DNA of 64,000 nt. Origin: Pratylenchus scribneri (lineage: Eukaryota > Nematoda > Chromadorea > Rhabditida > Pratylenchidae). Numbering within the stretch: the first letter of the stretch is position 1; the number at the start of each line of letters is the position of its first letter. Where the stretch lies: contig JAQSEB010000075.1 of assembly GCA_030063045.1 (NCBI GenBank), forward strand, positions 132,001 through 196,000. The letters run 5' to 3'. The notes under the pieces are model-generated. The model made no database searches, had not been told where the DNA came from, and saw only the letters and a program-made list of their open reading frames with translations. This document shows, piece after piece, positions 9,773 through 24,000 of the stretch. Made by a program: the position numbers and the translations under genes.

Positions 9773-12700
9773 GAAATGAAAAATATTTATATTCCAATGA
9801 TATGGAAGAATTAAAATCCTAGAATGCTTAAGAAATTTAATTTTGAAATTTCAAAGTTTGAGTAAAAAATCAAAAAATTGATATTCAGTTAGATTAATTC
9901 TTAAGCTAATTTTTTGAAATTTTATAGACCTAAGAAAATAGAATGAAAAATATATATATTCCAATGATATGGAAGAATTAAGAGCCTAGAATGTCTAAGA
10001 AATTTAATTTTGAAATTTCAAAGTTTGAGTAAAAAATCAAAAAATTGATATTCAGTTAGATTAATTCTTAAGCTAATTTTTTGAAATTTTATAGACCTAG
10101 GAAAATAGAATGAAAAATATATATATTCCAATGATATGGAAGAATTAAGAGCCTAGAATGTCTAAGAAATTTAATTTTGAAATTTCAAAGTTTGAGTAAA
10201 AAATCAAAAAATTGATATTCAGTTAGATTAATTCTTAAGCTAATTTTTTGAAATTTTATAGACCTAGGAAAATAGAATGAAAAATATATATATTCCAATG
10301 ATATGGAAGAATTAAGAGCCTAGAATGTCTAAGAAATTTAATTTTGAAATTTCAAAGTTTGAGTAAAAAATCAAAAAATTGATATTCAGTTAGATTAATT
10401 CTTAAGCTAATTTTTTGAAATTTTATAGACCTAGGAAAATAGAATGAAAAATATATATATTCCAATGATATGGAAGAATTAAGAGCCTAGAATGTCTAAG
10501 AAATTTAATTTTGAAATTTCAAAGTTTGAGTAAAAAATCAAAAAATTGATATTCAGTTAGATTAATTCTTAAGCTAATTTTTTGAAATTTTATAGACCTA
10601 GGAAAATAGAATGAAAAATATATATATTCCAATGATATGGAAGAATTAAGAGCCTAGAATGTCTAAGAAATTTAATTTTGAAATTTCAAAGTTTGAGTAA
10701 AAAATCAAAAAATTGATATTCAGTTAGATTAATTCTTAAGCTAATTTTTTGAAATTTTATAGACCTAGGAAAATAGAATGAAAAATATATATATTCCAAT
10801 GATATGGAAGAATTAAGAGCCTAGAATGTCTAAGAAATTTAATTTTGAAATTTCAAAGTTTGAGTAAAAAATCAAAAAATTGATATTCAGTTAGATTAAT
10901 TCTTAAGCTAATTTTTTGAAATTTTATAGACCTAGGAAAATAGAATGAAAAATATATATATTCCAATGATATGGAAGAATTAAGAGCTTAGAATGCCTAA
11001 GAAATTTAATTTTGAAATTTCAAAGTTTGAGTAAAAAATCAAAAAATTGATATTCAGTTAGATTAATTCTTAAGCTAATTTTTTGAAATTTTATAGACCT
11101 AGAAAAATAGAATGAAAAATATATATATTCCAATGATATGGAAGAATTAAGAGCTTAGAATGCCTAAGAAATTTAATTTTGAAATTTCAAAGTTTGAGTA
11201 AAAAATCAAAAAATTGATATTCAATTAGATTAATTCTTAAGCTAATTTTTTGAAATTTTATAGACCTAGAAAAATAGAATGAAAAATATATATATTCCAA
11301 TGATATGGAAGAATTAAGAGCTTAGAATGCCTAAGAAATTTAATTTTGAAATTTCAAAGTTTGAGTAAAAAATCAAAAAATTGATATTCAGTTAGATTAA
11401 TTCTTAAGCTAATTTTTTGAAATTTTATAGACCTAGAAAAATAGAATGAAAAATATATATATTCCAATGATATGGAAGAATTAAGAGCTTAGAATGCCTA
11501 AGAAATTTAATTTTGAAATTTCAAAGTTTGAGTAAAAAATCAAAAAATTGATATTCAGTTAGATTAATTCTTAAGCTAATTTTTTGAAATTTTATAGACC
11601 TAGAAAAATAGAATGAAAAATATATATATTCCAATGATATGGAAGAATTAAGAGCTTAGAATGCCTAAGAAATTTAATTTTGAAATTTCAAAGTTTGAGT
11701 AAAAAATCAAAAAATTGATATTCAGTTAGATTAATTCTTAAGCTAATTTTTTGAAATTTTATAGACCTAGAAAAATAGAATGAAAAATATATATATTCCA
11801 ATGATATGGAAGAATTAAGAGCTTAGAATGCCTAAGAAATTTAATTTTGAAATTTCAAAGTTTGAGTAAAAAATCAAAAAATTGATATTCAGTTAGATTA
11901 ATTCTTAAGCTAATTTTTTGAAATTTTATAGACCTAGAAAAATAGAATGAAAAATATATATATTCCAATGATATGGAAGAATTAAGAGCTTAGAATGCCT
12001 AAGAAATTTAATTTTGAAATTTCAAAGTTTGAGTAAAAAATCAAAAAATTGATATTCAGTTAGATTAATTCTTAAGCTAATTTTTTGAAATTTTATAGAC
12101 CTAGAAAAATAGAATGAAAAATATATATATTCCAATGATATGGAAGAATTAAGAGCCTAGAATGCCTAAGAAATTTAATTTTGAAATTCATAGTTTGAGT
12201 AAAAAATCAAAAAATTGATATTCAGTTAGATTAATTCTTAAGCTAATTTTTTGAAATTTTATAGACCTAGAAAAATAGAATGAAAAATATATATATTCCA
12301 ATGATATGGAAGAATTAAGAGCCTAGAATGCTTAGGAAATTTAATTTTGAAATTCATAGTTTGAGTAAAAAATCAAAAAATTGATATTCAGTTAGATTAA
12401 TTCTTAAGCTAATTTTTTGAAATTTTATAGACCTAGAAAAATAGAATGAAAAATATATATATTCCAATGATATGGAAGAATTAAGAGCCTAGAATGCCTA
12501 AGAAATTTAATTTTGAAATTTCAAAGTTTGAGTAAAAAATCAAAAAATTGATATTCAGTTAGATTAATTCTTAAGCTAATTTTTTGAAATTTTATAGACC
12601 TAGAAAAATAGAATGAAAAATATATATATTCCAATGATATGGAAGAATTAAGTGCTTAGAATGCCTAAGAAATTTAATTTTGAAATTTCAAAGTTTGAGT

Positions 12701-15700
12701 AAAAAATCAAAAAATTGATATTCAGTTAGATTAATTCTTAAGCTAATTTTTTGAAATTTTATAGACCTAGAAAAATAGAATGAAAAATATATATATTCCA
12801 ATGATATGGAAGAATTAAGAGCTTAGAATGCCTAAGAAATTTAATTTTGAAATTTCAAAGTTTGAGTAAAAAATCAAAAAATTGATATTCAGTTAGATTA
12901 ATTCTTAAGCTAATTTTTTGAAATTTTATAGACCTAGAAAAATAGAATGAAAAATATATATATTCCAATGATATGGAAGAATTAAGAGCTTAGAATGCCT
13001 AAGAAATTTAATTTTGAAATTTCAAAGTTTGAGTAAAAAATCAAAAAATTGATATTCAGTTAGATTAATTCTTAAGCTAATTTTTTGAAATTTTATAGAC
13101 CTAGAAAAATAGAATGAAAAATATATATATTCCAATGATATGGAAGAATTAAGAGCTTAGAATGCCTAAGAAATTTAATTTTGAAATTTCAAAGTTTGAG
13201 TAAAAAATCAAAAAATTGATATTCAGTTAGATTAATTCTTAAGCTAATTTTTTGAAATTTTATAGACCTAGAAAAATAGAATGAAAAATATATATATTCC
13301 AATGATATGGAAGAATTAAGAGCTTAGAATGCCTAAGAAATTTAATTTTGAAATTTCAAAGTTTGAGTAAAAAATCAAAAAATTGATATTCAGTTAGATT
13401 AATTCTTAAGCTAATTTTTTGAAATTTTATAGACCTAGAAAAATAGAATGAAAAATATATATATTCCAATGATATGGAAGAATTAAGAGCCTAGAATGCC
13501 TAAGAAATTTAATTTTGAAATTTCAAAGTTTGAGTAAAAAATCAAAAAATTGATATTCAGTTAGATTAATTCTTAAGCTAATTTTTTGAAATTTTATAGA
13601 CCTAGAAAAATAGAATGAAAAATATATATATTCCAATGATATGGAAGAATTAAGAGCCTAGAATGCCTAAGAAATTTAATTTTGAAATTTCAAAGTTTGA
13701 GTAAAAAATCAAAAAATTGATATTCAGTTAGATTAATTCTTAAGCTAATTTTTTGAAATTTTATAGACCTAGGAAAATAGAATGAAAAATATATATATTC
13801 CAATGATATGGAAGAATTAAGAGCCTAGAATGTCTAAGAAATTTAATTATGAAATTTCAAAGTTTGAGTAAAAAATCAAAAAATTGATTAGATTAATTCT
13901 TAAGCTAATTTTTTGAAATTTTATAGACCTAGGAAAATAGAATGAAAAATATATATATTCCAATGATATGGAAGAATTAAGAGCCTAGAATGTCTAAGAA
14001 ATTTAATTATGAAATTTCAAAGTTTGAGTAAAAAATCAAAAAATTGATTAGATTAATTCTTAAGCTAATTTTTTGAAATTTTATAGACCTAGGAAAATAG
14101 AATGAAAAATATATATATTCCAATGATATGGAAGAATTAAGAGCCTAGAATGTCTAAGAAATTTAATTATGAAATTTCAAAGTTTGAGTAAAAAATCAAA
14201 AAATTGATTAGATTAATTCTTAAGCTAATTTTTTGAAATTTTATAGACCTAGGAAAATAGAATGAAAAATATATATATTCCAATGATATGGAAGAATTAA
14301 GAGCCTAGAATGTCTAAGAAATTTAATTATGAAATTTCAAAGTTTGAGTAAAAAATCAAAAAATTGATTAGATTAATTCTTAAGCTAATTTTTTGAAATT
14401 TTATAGACCTAGGAAAATAGAATGAAAAATATATATATTTCAAAGTATGGAAGAATTATGATACTAGAATGTCTAAGAAATTTAATTATGAAATTTCAAA
14501 GTTTGAGTAAAAAATCAAAAAATTGATTAGATTAATTCTTAAGCTAATTTTTTGAAATTTTATAGACCTAGGAAAATAGAATGAAAAATATATATATTCC
14601 AATGATATGGAAGAATTAAGAGCCTAGAATGTCTAAGAAATTTAATTATGAAATTTCAAAGTTTGAGTAAAAAATCAAAAAATTGATTAGATTAATTCTT
14701 AAGCTAATTTTTTGAAATTTTATAGACCTAGGAAAATAGAATGAAAAATATATATATTCCAATGATATGGAAGAATTAAGAGCCTAGAATGTCTAAGAAA
14801 TTTAATTATGAAATTTCAAAGTTTGAGTAAAAAATCAAAAAATTGATTAGATTAATTCTTAAGCTAATTTTTTGAAATTTTATAGACCTAGGAAAATAGA
14901 ATGAAAAATATATATATTCCAATGATATGGAAGAATTAAGAGCCTAGAATGTCTAAGAAATTTAATTTTGAAATTTCAAAGTTTGAGTAAAAAATCAAAA
15001 AATTGATATTCAGTTAGATTAATTCTTAAGCTAATTTTTTGAAATTTTATAGACCTAGGAAAATAGAATGAAAAATATATATATTCCAATGATATGGAAG
15101 AATTAAGAGCCTAGAATGTCTAAGAAATTTAATTATGAAATTTCAAAGTTTGAGTAAAAAATCAAAAAATTGATATTCAGTTAGATTAATTCTTAAGCTA
15201 ATTTTTTGAAATTTTATAGACCTAGAAAAATAGAATGAAAAATATATATATTCCAATGATATGGAAGAATTAAGAGCCTAGAATGTCTAAGAAATTTAAT
15301 TTTGAAATTTCAAAGTTTGAGTAAAAAATCAAAAAATTGATTAGATTAATTCTTAAGCTAATTTTTTGAAATTTTATAGACCTAGGAAAATAGAATGAAA
15401 AATATATATATTTCAAAGTATGGAAGAATTATGATACTAGAATACCTATAATTTAATTTTGAAATTTCAAAGTTTGAGTAAAAAATCAAAAAATTGATTA
15501 GATTAATTCTTAAGCTAATTTTTTGAAATTTTATAGACCTAGGAAAATAGAATGAAAAATATATATATTCCAAAGATATGGAAGAATTATGATACTAGAA
15601 TACCTAAGAAATTTAATTTTGAAATTTCAAAGTTTGAGTAAAAAATCAAAAAATTGATATTCAGTTAGATTAATTCTTAAGCTAATTTTTTGAAATTTTA

Positions 15701-18462
15701 TAGGCATAAGAAAATAGAATGAAAAATATATATATTCCAATGATATGGAAGAATTAAGAGCCTAGAATGCTTAAGAAATTTAATTTTGAAATTTCAAAGT
15801 TTGAGTAAAAAATCAAAAAATTGATATTCAGTTAGATTAATTCTTAAGCTAATTTTTTGAAATTTTATAGACCTAGGAAAATAGAATGAAAAATATATAT
15901 ATTCCAATGATATGGAAGAATTAAGATCCTAGAATGCTTAAGAAATTTAATTTTGAAATTTCAAAGTTTGAGTAAAAAATCAAAAAATTGATATTCAGTT
16001 AGATTAATTCTTAAGCTAATTTTTTGAAATTTTATAGACCTAGGAAAATAGAATGAAAAATATATATATTCCAATGATATGGAAGAATTAAGATCCTAGA
16101 ATGTCTAAGAAATTTAATTTTGAAATTTCAAAGTTTGAGTAAAAAATCAAAAAATTGATATTCAGTTAGATTAATTCTTAAGCTAATTTTTTGAAATTTT
16201 ATAGACCTAGAAAAATAGAATGAAAAATATATATATTCCAATGATATGGAAGAATTAAGAGCCTAGAATGCTTAAGAAATTTAATTTTGAAATTTCAAAG
16301 TTTGAGTAAAAAATCAAAAAATTGATATTCAGTTAGATTAATTCTTAAGCTAATTTTTTGAAATTTTATAGACCTAGGAAAATAGAATGAAAAATATATA
16401 TATTCCAATGATATGGAAGAATTAAGAGCCTAGAATGTCTAAGAAATTTAATTATGAAATTTCAAAGTTTGAGTAAAAAATCAAAAAATTGATTAGATTA
16501 ATTCTTAAGCTAATTTTTTGAAATTTTATAGACCTAGGAAAATAGAATGAAAAATATATATATTCCAATGATATGGAAGAATTAAGAGCCTAGAATGTCT
16601 AAGAAATTTAATTATGAAATTTCAAAGTTTGAGTAAAAAATCAAAAAATTGATTAGATTAATTCTTAAGCTAATTTTTTGAAATTTTATAGACCTAGGAA
16701 AATAGAATGAAAAATATATATATTCCAATGATATGGAAGAATTAAGATCCTAGAATGCTTAAGAAATTTAATTTTGAAATTTCAAAGTTTGAGTAAAAAA
16801 TCAAAAAATTGATATTCAGTTAGATTAATTCTTAAGCTAATTTTTTGAAATTTTATAGACCTAGGAAAATAGAATGAAAAATATATATATTCCAATGATA
16901 TGGAAGAATTAAGAGCCTAGAATGTCTAAGAAATTTAATTTTGAAATTTCAAAGTTTGAGTAAAAAATCAAAAAATTGATATTCAGTTAGATTAATTCTT
17001 AAGCTAATTTTTTGAAATTTTATAGACCTAGGAAAATAGAATGAAAAATATATATATTCCAATGATATGGAAGAATTAAGATCCTAGAATGCTTAAGAAA
17101 TTTAATTTTGAAATTTCAAAGTTTGAGTAAAAAATCAAAAAATTGATATTCAGTTAGATTAATTCTTAAGCTAATTTTTTGAAATTTTATAGACCTAGAA
17201 AAATAGAATGAAAAATATATATATTCCAATGATATGGAAGAATTAAGAGCCTAGAATGTCTAAGAAATTTAATTTTGAAATTTCAAAGTTTGAGTAAAAA
17301 ATCAAAAAATTGATATTCAGTTAGATTAATTCTTAAGCTAATTTTTTGAAATTTTATAGACCTAGAAAAATAGAATGAAAAATATATATATTCCAATGAT
17401 ATGGAAGAATTAAGATCCTAGAATGCTTAAGAAATTTAATTTTGAAATTTCAAAGTTTGAGTAAAAAATCAAAAAATTGATATTCAGTTAGATTAATTCT
17501 TAAGCTAATTTTTTGAAATTTTATAGACCTAGGAAAATAGAATGAAAAATATATATATTCCAATGATATGGAAGAATTAAGATCCTAGAATGCTTAAGAA
17601 ATTTAATTTTGAAATTTCAAAGTTTGAGTAAAAAATCAAAAAATTGATATTCAGTTAGATTAATTCTTAAGCTAATTTTTTGAAATTTTATAGACCTAGG
17701 AAAATAGAATGAAAAATATATATATTCCAATGATATGGAAGAATTAAGATCCTAGAATGTCTAAGAAATTTAATTTTGAAATTTCAAAGTTTGAGTAAAA
17801 AATCAAAAAATTGATATTCAGTTAGATTAATTCTTAAGCTAATTTTTTGAAATTTTATAGACCTAGAAAAATAGAATGAAAAATATATATATTCCAATGA
17901 TATGGAAGAATTAAGAGCCTAGAATGTCTAAGAAATTTAATTTTGAAATTTCAAAGTTTGAGTAAAAAATCAAAAAATTGATTAGATTAATTCTTAAGCT
18001 AATTTTTTGAAATTTTATAGACCTAGGAAAATAGAATGAAAAATATATATATTTCAAAGTATGGAAGAATTATGATACTAGAATACCTAAGAAATTTAAT
18101 TTTGAAATTTCAAAGTTTGAGTAAAAAATCAAAAAATTGATATTCAGTTAGATTAATTCTTAAGCTAATTTTTTGAAATTTTATAGACCTAGGAAAATAG
18201 AATGAAAAATATATATATTCCAATGATATGGAAGAATTAAGAGCCTAGAATGTCTAAGAAATTTAATTTTGAAATTTCAAAGTTTGAGTAAAAAATCAAA
18301 AAATTGATATTCAGTTAGATTAATTCTTAAGCTAATTTTTTGAAATTTTATAGACCTAGAAAAATAGAATGAAAAATATATATATTCCAATGATATGGAA
18401 GAATTAAGAGCCTAGAATGTCTAAGAAATTTAATTTTGAAATTTCAAAGTTTGAGTAAAAAT
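9773..18462. repeat. Satellite DNA array, 167-bp unit with 160-bp variant, about 52 copies
   Basis: A near-perfect head-to-tail array spans 8.69 kb. Successive starts of the GAATGAAAAATAT landmark are 167 bp apart (10108, 10275, 10442, 10609). From about 13.78 kb a variant lacking 7 bp (the TATTCAG part of TTGATATTCAGTTAG) gives a 160-bp period (13940, 14100). Diagnostic subtypes come in blocks: GAGCCTAGAATGTCTAAG with CCTAGGAAAA in the first copies, GAGCTTAGAATGCCTAAG with CCTAGAAAAA in the middle, and mixed types with GATCCTAGAATGCTTAAG towards the right. The first unit (9773-9940) is the most diverged, and the array stops mid-unit at 18462. It is very AT-rich with no coding potential. Confidence 0.97.
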
Positions 18463-19006
18463 TATAATATTAAGGAAATTTATGTAGGACAATATTCTGC
18501 ATTGTGTCCTTTTCTTCATTATGTTTTCTTTTATGTGAAAATAACCTATCAGCTGGCAGAAGTTGCCAATTGTAATCTTTTTTCACTCTTAATTCTCATT
18601 TCCACAATTAATTTTTGCGGAATTTATCTTACTGCATTTTTTTTAATTCCCATCTTCCTCCCCTTTTCTATTGTTTCACATCCTTGTAGGTTGATTATTG
18701 ATTTTTGATTAATGGGAAGTGTTTTTTAACCTCCAGCCCCATCCACACAGCCCACACACATCGCTCATGGAATTTTATTTCATTTGTTAACGATGTCAAT
18801 AAACAAATTTCGTTTAATGTACCTTGAGAAATGTTTAATTATGATGATATTTTAATAAGATTATTTAATCAAATTTAATAAATAATGAATAAATAAATAA
18901 GAAATAGAATAAATTTAATATAATATAAGAAATGATTTAAAATTATTTTGAAAATTTATATAAAAATTCAGATAAAAATTTGATTTAAAAATACAATTTT
19001 AAAAAA
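18463..19006. other. Unique AT-rich spacer after the satellite
   Basis: This is non-repetitive sequence. An open frame crosses the satellite boundary (to 18708), but it starts inside satellite sequence and has no recognisable features. No gene is supported. Confidence 0.4.
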
Positions 19007-22000
19007 ATGCCCTGTTCCCAATGCCACGCCCAGGGCCACAACAGAAGAAATGGCCAATGCCCCCTCAACAATCCAAATGTTATTTACGTCATAACATACA
19101 GATTGATTGCGCGCGTAAAATCGGGAGAATAAATTAAGGAAATTTAATTAAAATATTTTCCAGCGATTTCGCATTGGGCCGCGCCGTTTCCGTCGAATTG
19201 CACTCCCAAACATTTTTCACCACGCGATCGTGACTCAAGGGCGTGGTAAGCAAAATGATTTGAAAAAATGAAATTAATTATTAAAATAATATTAATGAAA
19301 TTTAAAAGTTTGAAAAAATGCTTAAATAGTGGATGAAAGGAAAAACTAAATTAGATATGGCATTTTCGTCTTGCTTCACATCAATTTTAATTTAGACTAA
19401 AAATGAAAAAAAATTACATCTAACAAATTTAATGAGAATAACATTGTATCACTAGGATTTAATTAAGAATTTATAGCTTTGTTTAAATGGTTATAATAAT
19501 ATTGCTTTGCTATTTACTTTCAGCAGTTTATAGAAAATTAATTAAATCATTAATATAGGCATTTTTATGGCATGAAATATGGCTTCTTTACATTTTTTAT
19601 TCTATGCTAGGCCTCAATGCGCAAATCTTATTTTTATGGCAAAAAAATGCCTGAATCGCATTAGCTTTTTGTATTTTTGACTAGATTTGACCATAATATA
19701 AGTATATAATTTCAAATGATCAAAATATTATATTTATATTAAACTTTGTTAATTGCAATAGAGACCGGCGCAGGACCGGATCCCGTTTAGAATTTTTACA
19801 GGATTACAGGATTTCTGCAGGATTATCCTGCGATCCTGTAAAAATTTTGAAAAAAATCCTGTCCCCAAATCCAGCAAAAAATTTTGCCGGTCTCTAAAGG
19901 GCACTTTAAATCTCTCATAGTTAATTAACTGCCGAAGTAAAAATTGCTATTCGCTTTTGGAATGTCCAATTGAAAAACTAGACCATAATTCCATAAATAA
20001 TGTTTTGACATGGATATAATTAATTTATATAATTTGTTTGGAAGCTATTAACCGCGAAAAAATAACATCCTTTCGACACGGAACTTTTCCACTATTTTAA
20101 GCATTTTTTTCAAGCTTTTAAATATTTTTCAATTTGGTAATCCTTCGGTATTGGGTTTCTTTAAAAAAATTCATTTATTAGTTAAAAATTTTTCTGGATA
20201 TTTTCAAGGGCATAGAAAACGAATTTGACATCCATTACCCTAAATCATGCCAGCTTGGTATATAGTAAGATAAAGAAATATCTTTGAAAATTGGCTTTGG
20301 CCACCCTTCGTATTTTCTTATTATGTTTCCCAAGATGTCATGATATAAGGAAATGAATGACAAATTCGTGTTCTATACACCCCAGAAAACCTTGAGAAAA
20401 AAATTTAAAAATTAAAAAAAAAATATATTTTTACGGGAACCCAATTTCGAAGGATTTCAACCAATTTTCTTGAATTTTGCGCACCAAGTACATTTTTCAA
20501 GTGAATAATTGATTAAATAAATTTATTAATTTTTATTTATTGGAATGAATTGATTTAGTGAAAAATTATTGAAAATTGGTTAATAAAAATTACAAAAATT
20601 TAATCAAAAAAATAATAGAGTTCAAAATAGAGCAGCTTTCTTTTTTTGCCATAAATTTTCATTTTCTGGCCAATATATTTTGATCCAATCATTTTTTTTA
20701 TCAAACTTTATCTAATTGTTAACTTGAAAAATGTTAATATAAATAGATTAATAAAGTGCGCAAAATTCGGACGTCAGAATTTCAAAATTTTAGAAATGAA
20801 AAATATTAATTTTTTCTCATTAATTTAAATATTATTTAAATTCAGAATACGGTTTCTCGCGAGAAGGGATTCGGGTGATTGAGCCGGGCAGCTTCTATGG
20901 CCCTAATGGATATTGGAAGATATTGTAATTTTAATAAATAAAAAATTAAATAAAATTATTAAATTTTTATTAGTTTTGGCACAGTTATTTATAAGGAAAT
21001 CCTTTGAAATTGTTGTCCAAAAAAATTTTTGAATATTTTTAGGGTAACTTGATGCATTGAAATTGAATGCAAATCTGGCTACGATCCTTTTTATAATTTT
21101 TTAATAATTTAGTAAAAAATGCCAGCAGATGGGACCTAAATTTATAAATCATTTTTTTAGGCTTGGTCTTTTTTAGCAAAATTGTCAATGCTTACCAATA
21201 TAACAAGATATGACAAAAAGGATATAAGATTAATACTTATCGTAAAAACACATTTTGCTAATAAATTAAAATTTATTTTTTTGTACCCATTCCAAAGGAT
21301 TTCTTCTTTTAAGCAATTTTGTTGCAATTATTCTAAAATCATAAAACCAAATCAAAGTGCAGTATTATTTTTTAATCTTAGGGTTGGCCTCTCATAAAAA
21401 TTTATGTCATATTAAATTTTTACCAAAGAAATAATACCATTAATTAATAAGATTTTTTATTTTTAAGATATATTTTATCCAAAAAATTTTGGTTAACAAA
21501 ATAAAATATTGTCTAGAAATAGAAGACATTTAGTGATCAGAAAAATATTATTAATGGAAGAGTAGAAGGAAGAATTTATGTTAACCCGAATAAAAAATGT
21601 CTATTTAATGATTTCTGTTTCTTTTCGGTTAGAACATAATTTCATAAATTTGTTTTGAAATTGACTAATTTTAAGCAGAAATGGCCAATCCTATTTGCCA
21701 ATATATTAAAAAATAATACTTAAATATTATATTATTAGAAGTAATTTTAATTAAGTACCTGGGATAATTTTGAATATTTTTTAAGTGAATATCACCGATT
21801 GCCACAGCCATTCCAACTTCAGCCAAATCGCCAAACAATGCGCCACATTGTGAATGCATTGACCCGTGAGGGTTTTCGGCGTGGTGGTTACTGCTGTATC
21901 CACCGAAATTGTGTAACTTTCTCGCAAAGGGTTATGACCGAAATCTTTCGTCGCAGAAATCCACAAATGCAACCGCCACCACTTGCAAATTGGCCACAAC

Positions 22001-22104
22001 AACTTCAACAATATCCAATTGCCATGATTCAAGAAATTTTAAATTTAGTGAATGCGGCCATCAATCACGCTGTGCCGAATCATGAATGCATTCTTATTTC
22101 ATAA
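19007..22104 (+). CDS. Unrecognised Gln/Pro-rich gene, exon structure ambiguous
   Basis: The last exon, 21786-22104, is solid: about 105 codons, Gln/Pro-rich, with GYCCIHRNC and a helix-like C-terminal third, ending TAA. Two models reach it. Model A uses ATG 19007 with exons 19007-19114, 19164-19245 and 20846-20924; it begins with CSQCHAQGHNRRNGQC, a zinc-knuckle-like Cys/His cluster, and passes through an Arg-rich stretch. Model B uses the frame starting at ATG 19021 (Pro/Gln-rich), the same first two exons, and skips 20846-20924. Both keep the frame open across every junction. Exon 20846-20924 is relatively GC-rich and open in only one frame, which favours model A. Third-position AT content mildly favours B. 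No family is recognised. Confidence 0.45.
19760..19896. mobile_element. MITE-like element with 11-bp inverted ends
   Basis: TAGAGACCGGC at 19760-19770 is matched in inverse orientation by GCCGGTCTCTA at 19886-19896, enclosing 137 bp rich in 'CAGGAT' and 'ATCCTG' short inverted repeats. No target duplication is apparent. A related TAGAGACCGGC end followed by ACCGGACCGG occurs at about 54179, so this is a dispersed family. It lies in the long intron of the flanking gene. Confidence 0.5.
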
Positions 22105-22455
22105 ATATTCAACAAAGCAACAATTTTGAATCCACATTTTTTCATCACCAAATTATTGCCAACATTTATTTTATCTTTTTCAACATTTTTGTTTTCTTTC
22201 AATAAATTTTCAACATACCAATAAAAATATTAAAATATATATTTGGAAGGGCAGTTTCTAATTAAATAGCAGTCCAGTTTTGAAATAATTATTAAAATGC
22301 ATATTTGCATATAAATGTGTTTCCTTAAATCAAATTTTGTTAGATTATCCTCATTGTTAATATGAATAAAAAATAGATTAGAATATTGCGTATTCAAGAG
22401 TGATTTGATTTAAATAGGATTGCTAATTTTTCAAATATTCAATATTTATTAAAAA

Positions 22456-22608
22456 ATGATTAAAGTCATTAAAAATGTGGAAGCAATCCGGGAACTGCAT
22501 AAAAATTTGGTTGGAAAAGTAGAGAAATTGCAAAAAACAGTGGTTAATCAAGTGAAAGGAGTGAATGACGAAATTTTCAAAAATTATGAATTCTTATGTA
22601 TAAAATGA
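22456..22608 (+). CDS. Small coiled-coil-like ORF (50 aa)
   Basis: An ATG-to-TGA frame with a heptad-like pattern of hydrophobic residues and Lys/Glu (for example ELHKNLVGKVEKLQKTVV) sits 350 bp after the preceding gene. It could be a first exon or a small protein, but the base composition and short length do not rule out chance. No homologue is recognised. Confidence 0.22.
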   Translation: MIKVIKNVEAIRELHKNLVGKVEKLQKTVVNQVKGVNDEIFKNYEFLCIK

Positions 22609-24000
22609 ATTAATTTAAAAAAAAAACAAAAGCCACTTTTAGAGGGCATTTAGGGCTTTAAAATGACATAACACCTTTCTGAAATGGTTTTACCTTTTAC
22701 TTCCTTTCTGATCTAAGTCCAAAAGAACGGTTCCAGTTACTGGAATGGACCGTATTTAAATTGTATTTTTTCTTCTAAAAATTTGTGTGGTTTGATTTTA
22801 ATTTGATAAAGAAATTCAAAGGGAATATTTTCAATCATTTCATCTCACAAAGTTTCTTTAATAATTGTTTCATCACATCATCATTATTACCCAAAATTGC
22901 TCCCGGCAAGTGAGCAATATAATTTCATAGAATTACTTCTGTTCCACATTCTCTTCTCAAATATAGTAACCATGACAACAGCAGCAGAGGGAAAAGGCAG
23001 CATGAAAGCGGTTTTGTTTTGGTTTACGCAAAAGCATCAGCATGTCCATATACGACCCTCGCAGTCCAAAGACCAAAATTTATTTAACCGAATATTTTTC
23101 ATTTCATAGCACACATAAAGATTGACAATTTCAATCAAATATACTAAAATATAAAAGTCTACTGATACTGACCTTGGCCTATCCAATGTAACGGCCAAAA
23201 ATCCAAATAATAAAACCTTTTACCAAAATTTTTCGAATAAAATTTTGTTTTTCTCACAATTTTGGTCAAAAATGGCCGCGCAGCGAAAAATTTTGACCAA
23301 TTTTGGACTACAGAAGGGTCCCCCCTTTACTTTTTTTTCTTCCACTTCCCCCAATGGGGGGGGGGGGGGGGGTACGTACCCCGTGTACCCCCCCCCCCTA
23401 AATACGTGCCTGGGTTTTTGTTTACAAAATAAAAAAATTCATAGGGGAATCCGAATCCAAAAAAATACTCCGCCCTATTCCATTTGAAAATAACCAGTTT
23501 CCCCAGTCAAAAAATCATCCCATTTCCCTCGCATGTGCGTATTTTTCACAACAACAAATCAATTATTTGGATAAAAATGGTTCCTGATCAAATTTTAGTA
23601 ATTCAATAATTAATTTTTAGTAATTTTCATCAATTTTGGCATCTTTAAATTTCCGTTAATCACGAAATTTTTAAACAATCCATATGCCTAACCACATTTT
23701 TTCCAAATTGGCAATCTCAAATTTCAGCTAAAATTATAATTTTTTATCATTTGTTAATAACTTTCTATTGAACATTTTAGCTGGCAGAATGATTATGGCC
23801 AATAAAAAGAGACACGATTTCTGGCTTATTTTGCCACTTTTTTATCATAACTTTTGGCAATTTCTATCAAATTCACTGAACTTTGAATTAAGCAGCAAAA
23901 TTCCTTAAATAATTTATGCGCGATAACCCATTTATATATTCGCCATAATTTTATTTTAATAAACTTTTAATCTACGGTATTTTAAGAGAATCGTTTACAA
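22609..24000. other. Intergenic region with no supported gene
   Basis: AT-rich sequence upstream of the CX-module gene. Open frames at 22897-23109 and 23245-23487 have no domain or splice support. The G-run/C-run palindrome at 23356-23398 lies here. Confidence 0.4.
23356..23398. repeat. G17 / C11 inverted homopolymer runs
   Basis: A run of 17 G (23356-23372) is followed by TACGTACCCCGTGTA and a run of 11 C (23388-23398), giving a G/C hairpin. A second long C run (19 C) is at 28612-28630. These are slippage-prone and may contain sequencing or assembly errors. Confidence 0.8.

Noticed and set aside
15382..15573. 63-aa open frame within the satellite
   Set aside because: It results from two consecutive diverged satellite units and is not maintained in other copies.
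22897..23109. 70-aa open frame starting near 22897
   Set aside because: Non-ATG start in the annotated frame, no recognised motif, and it sits in AT-rich intergenic sequence.
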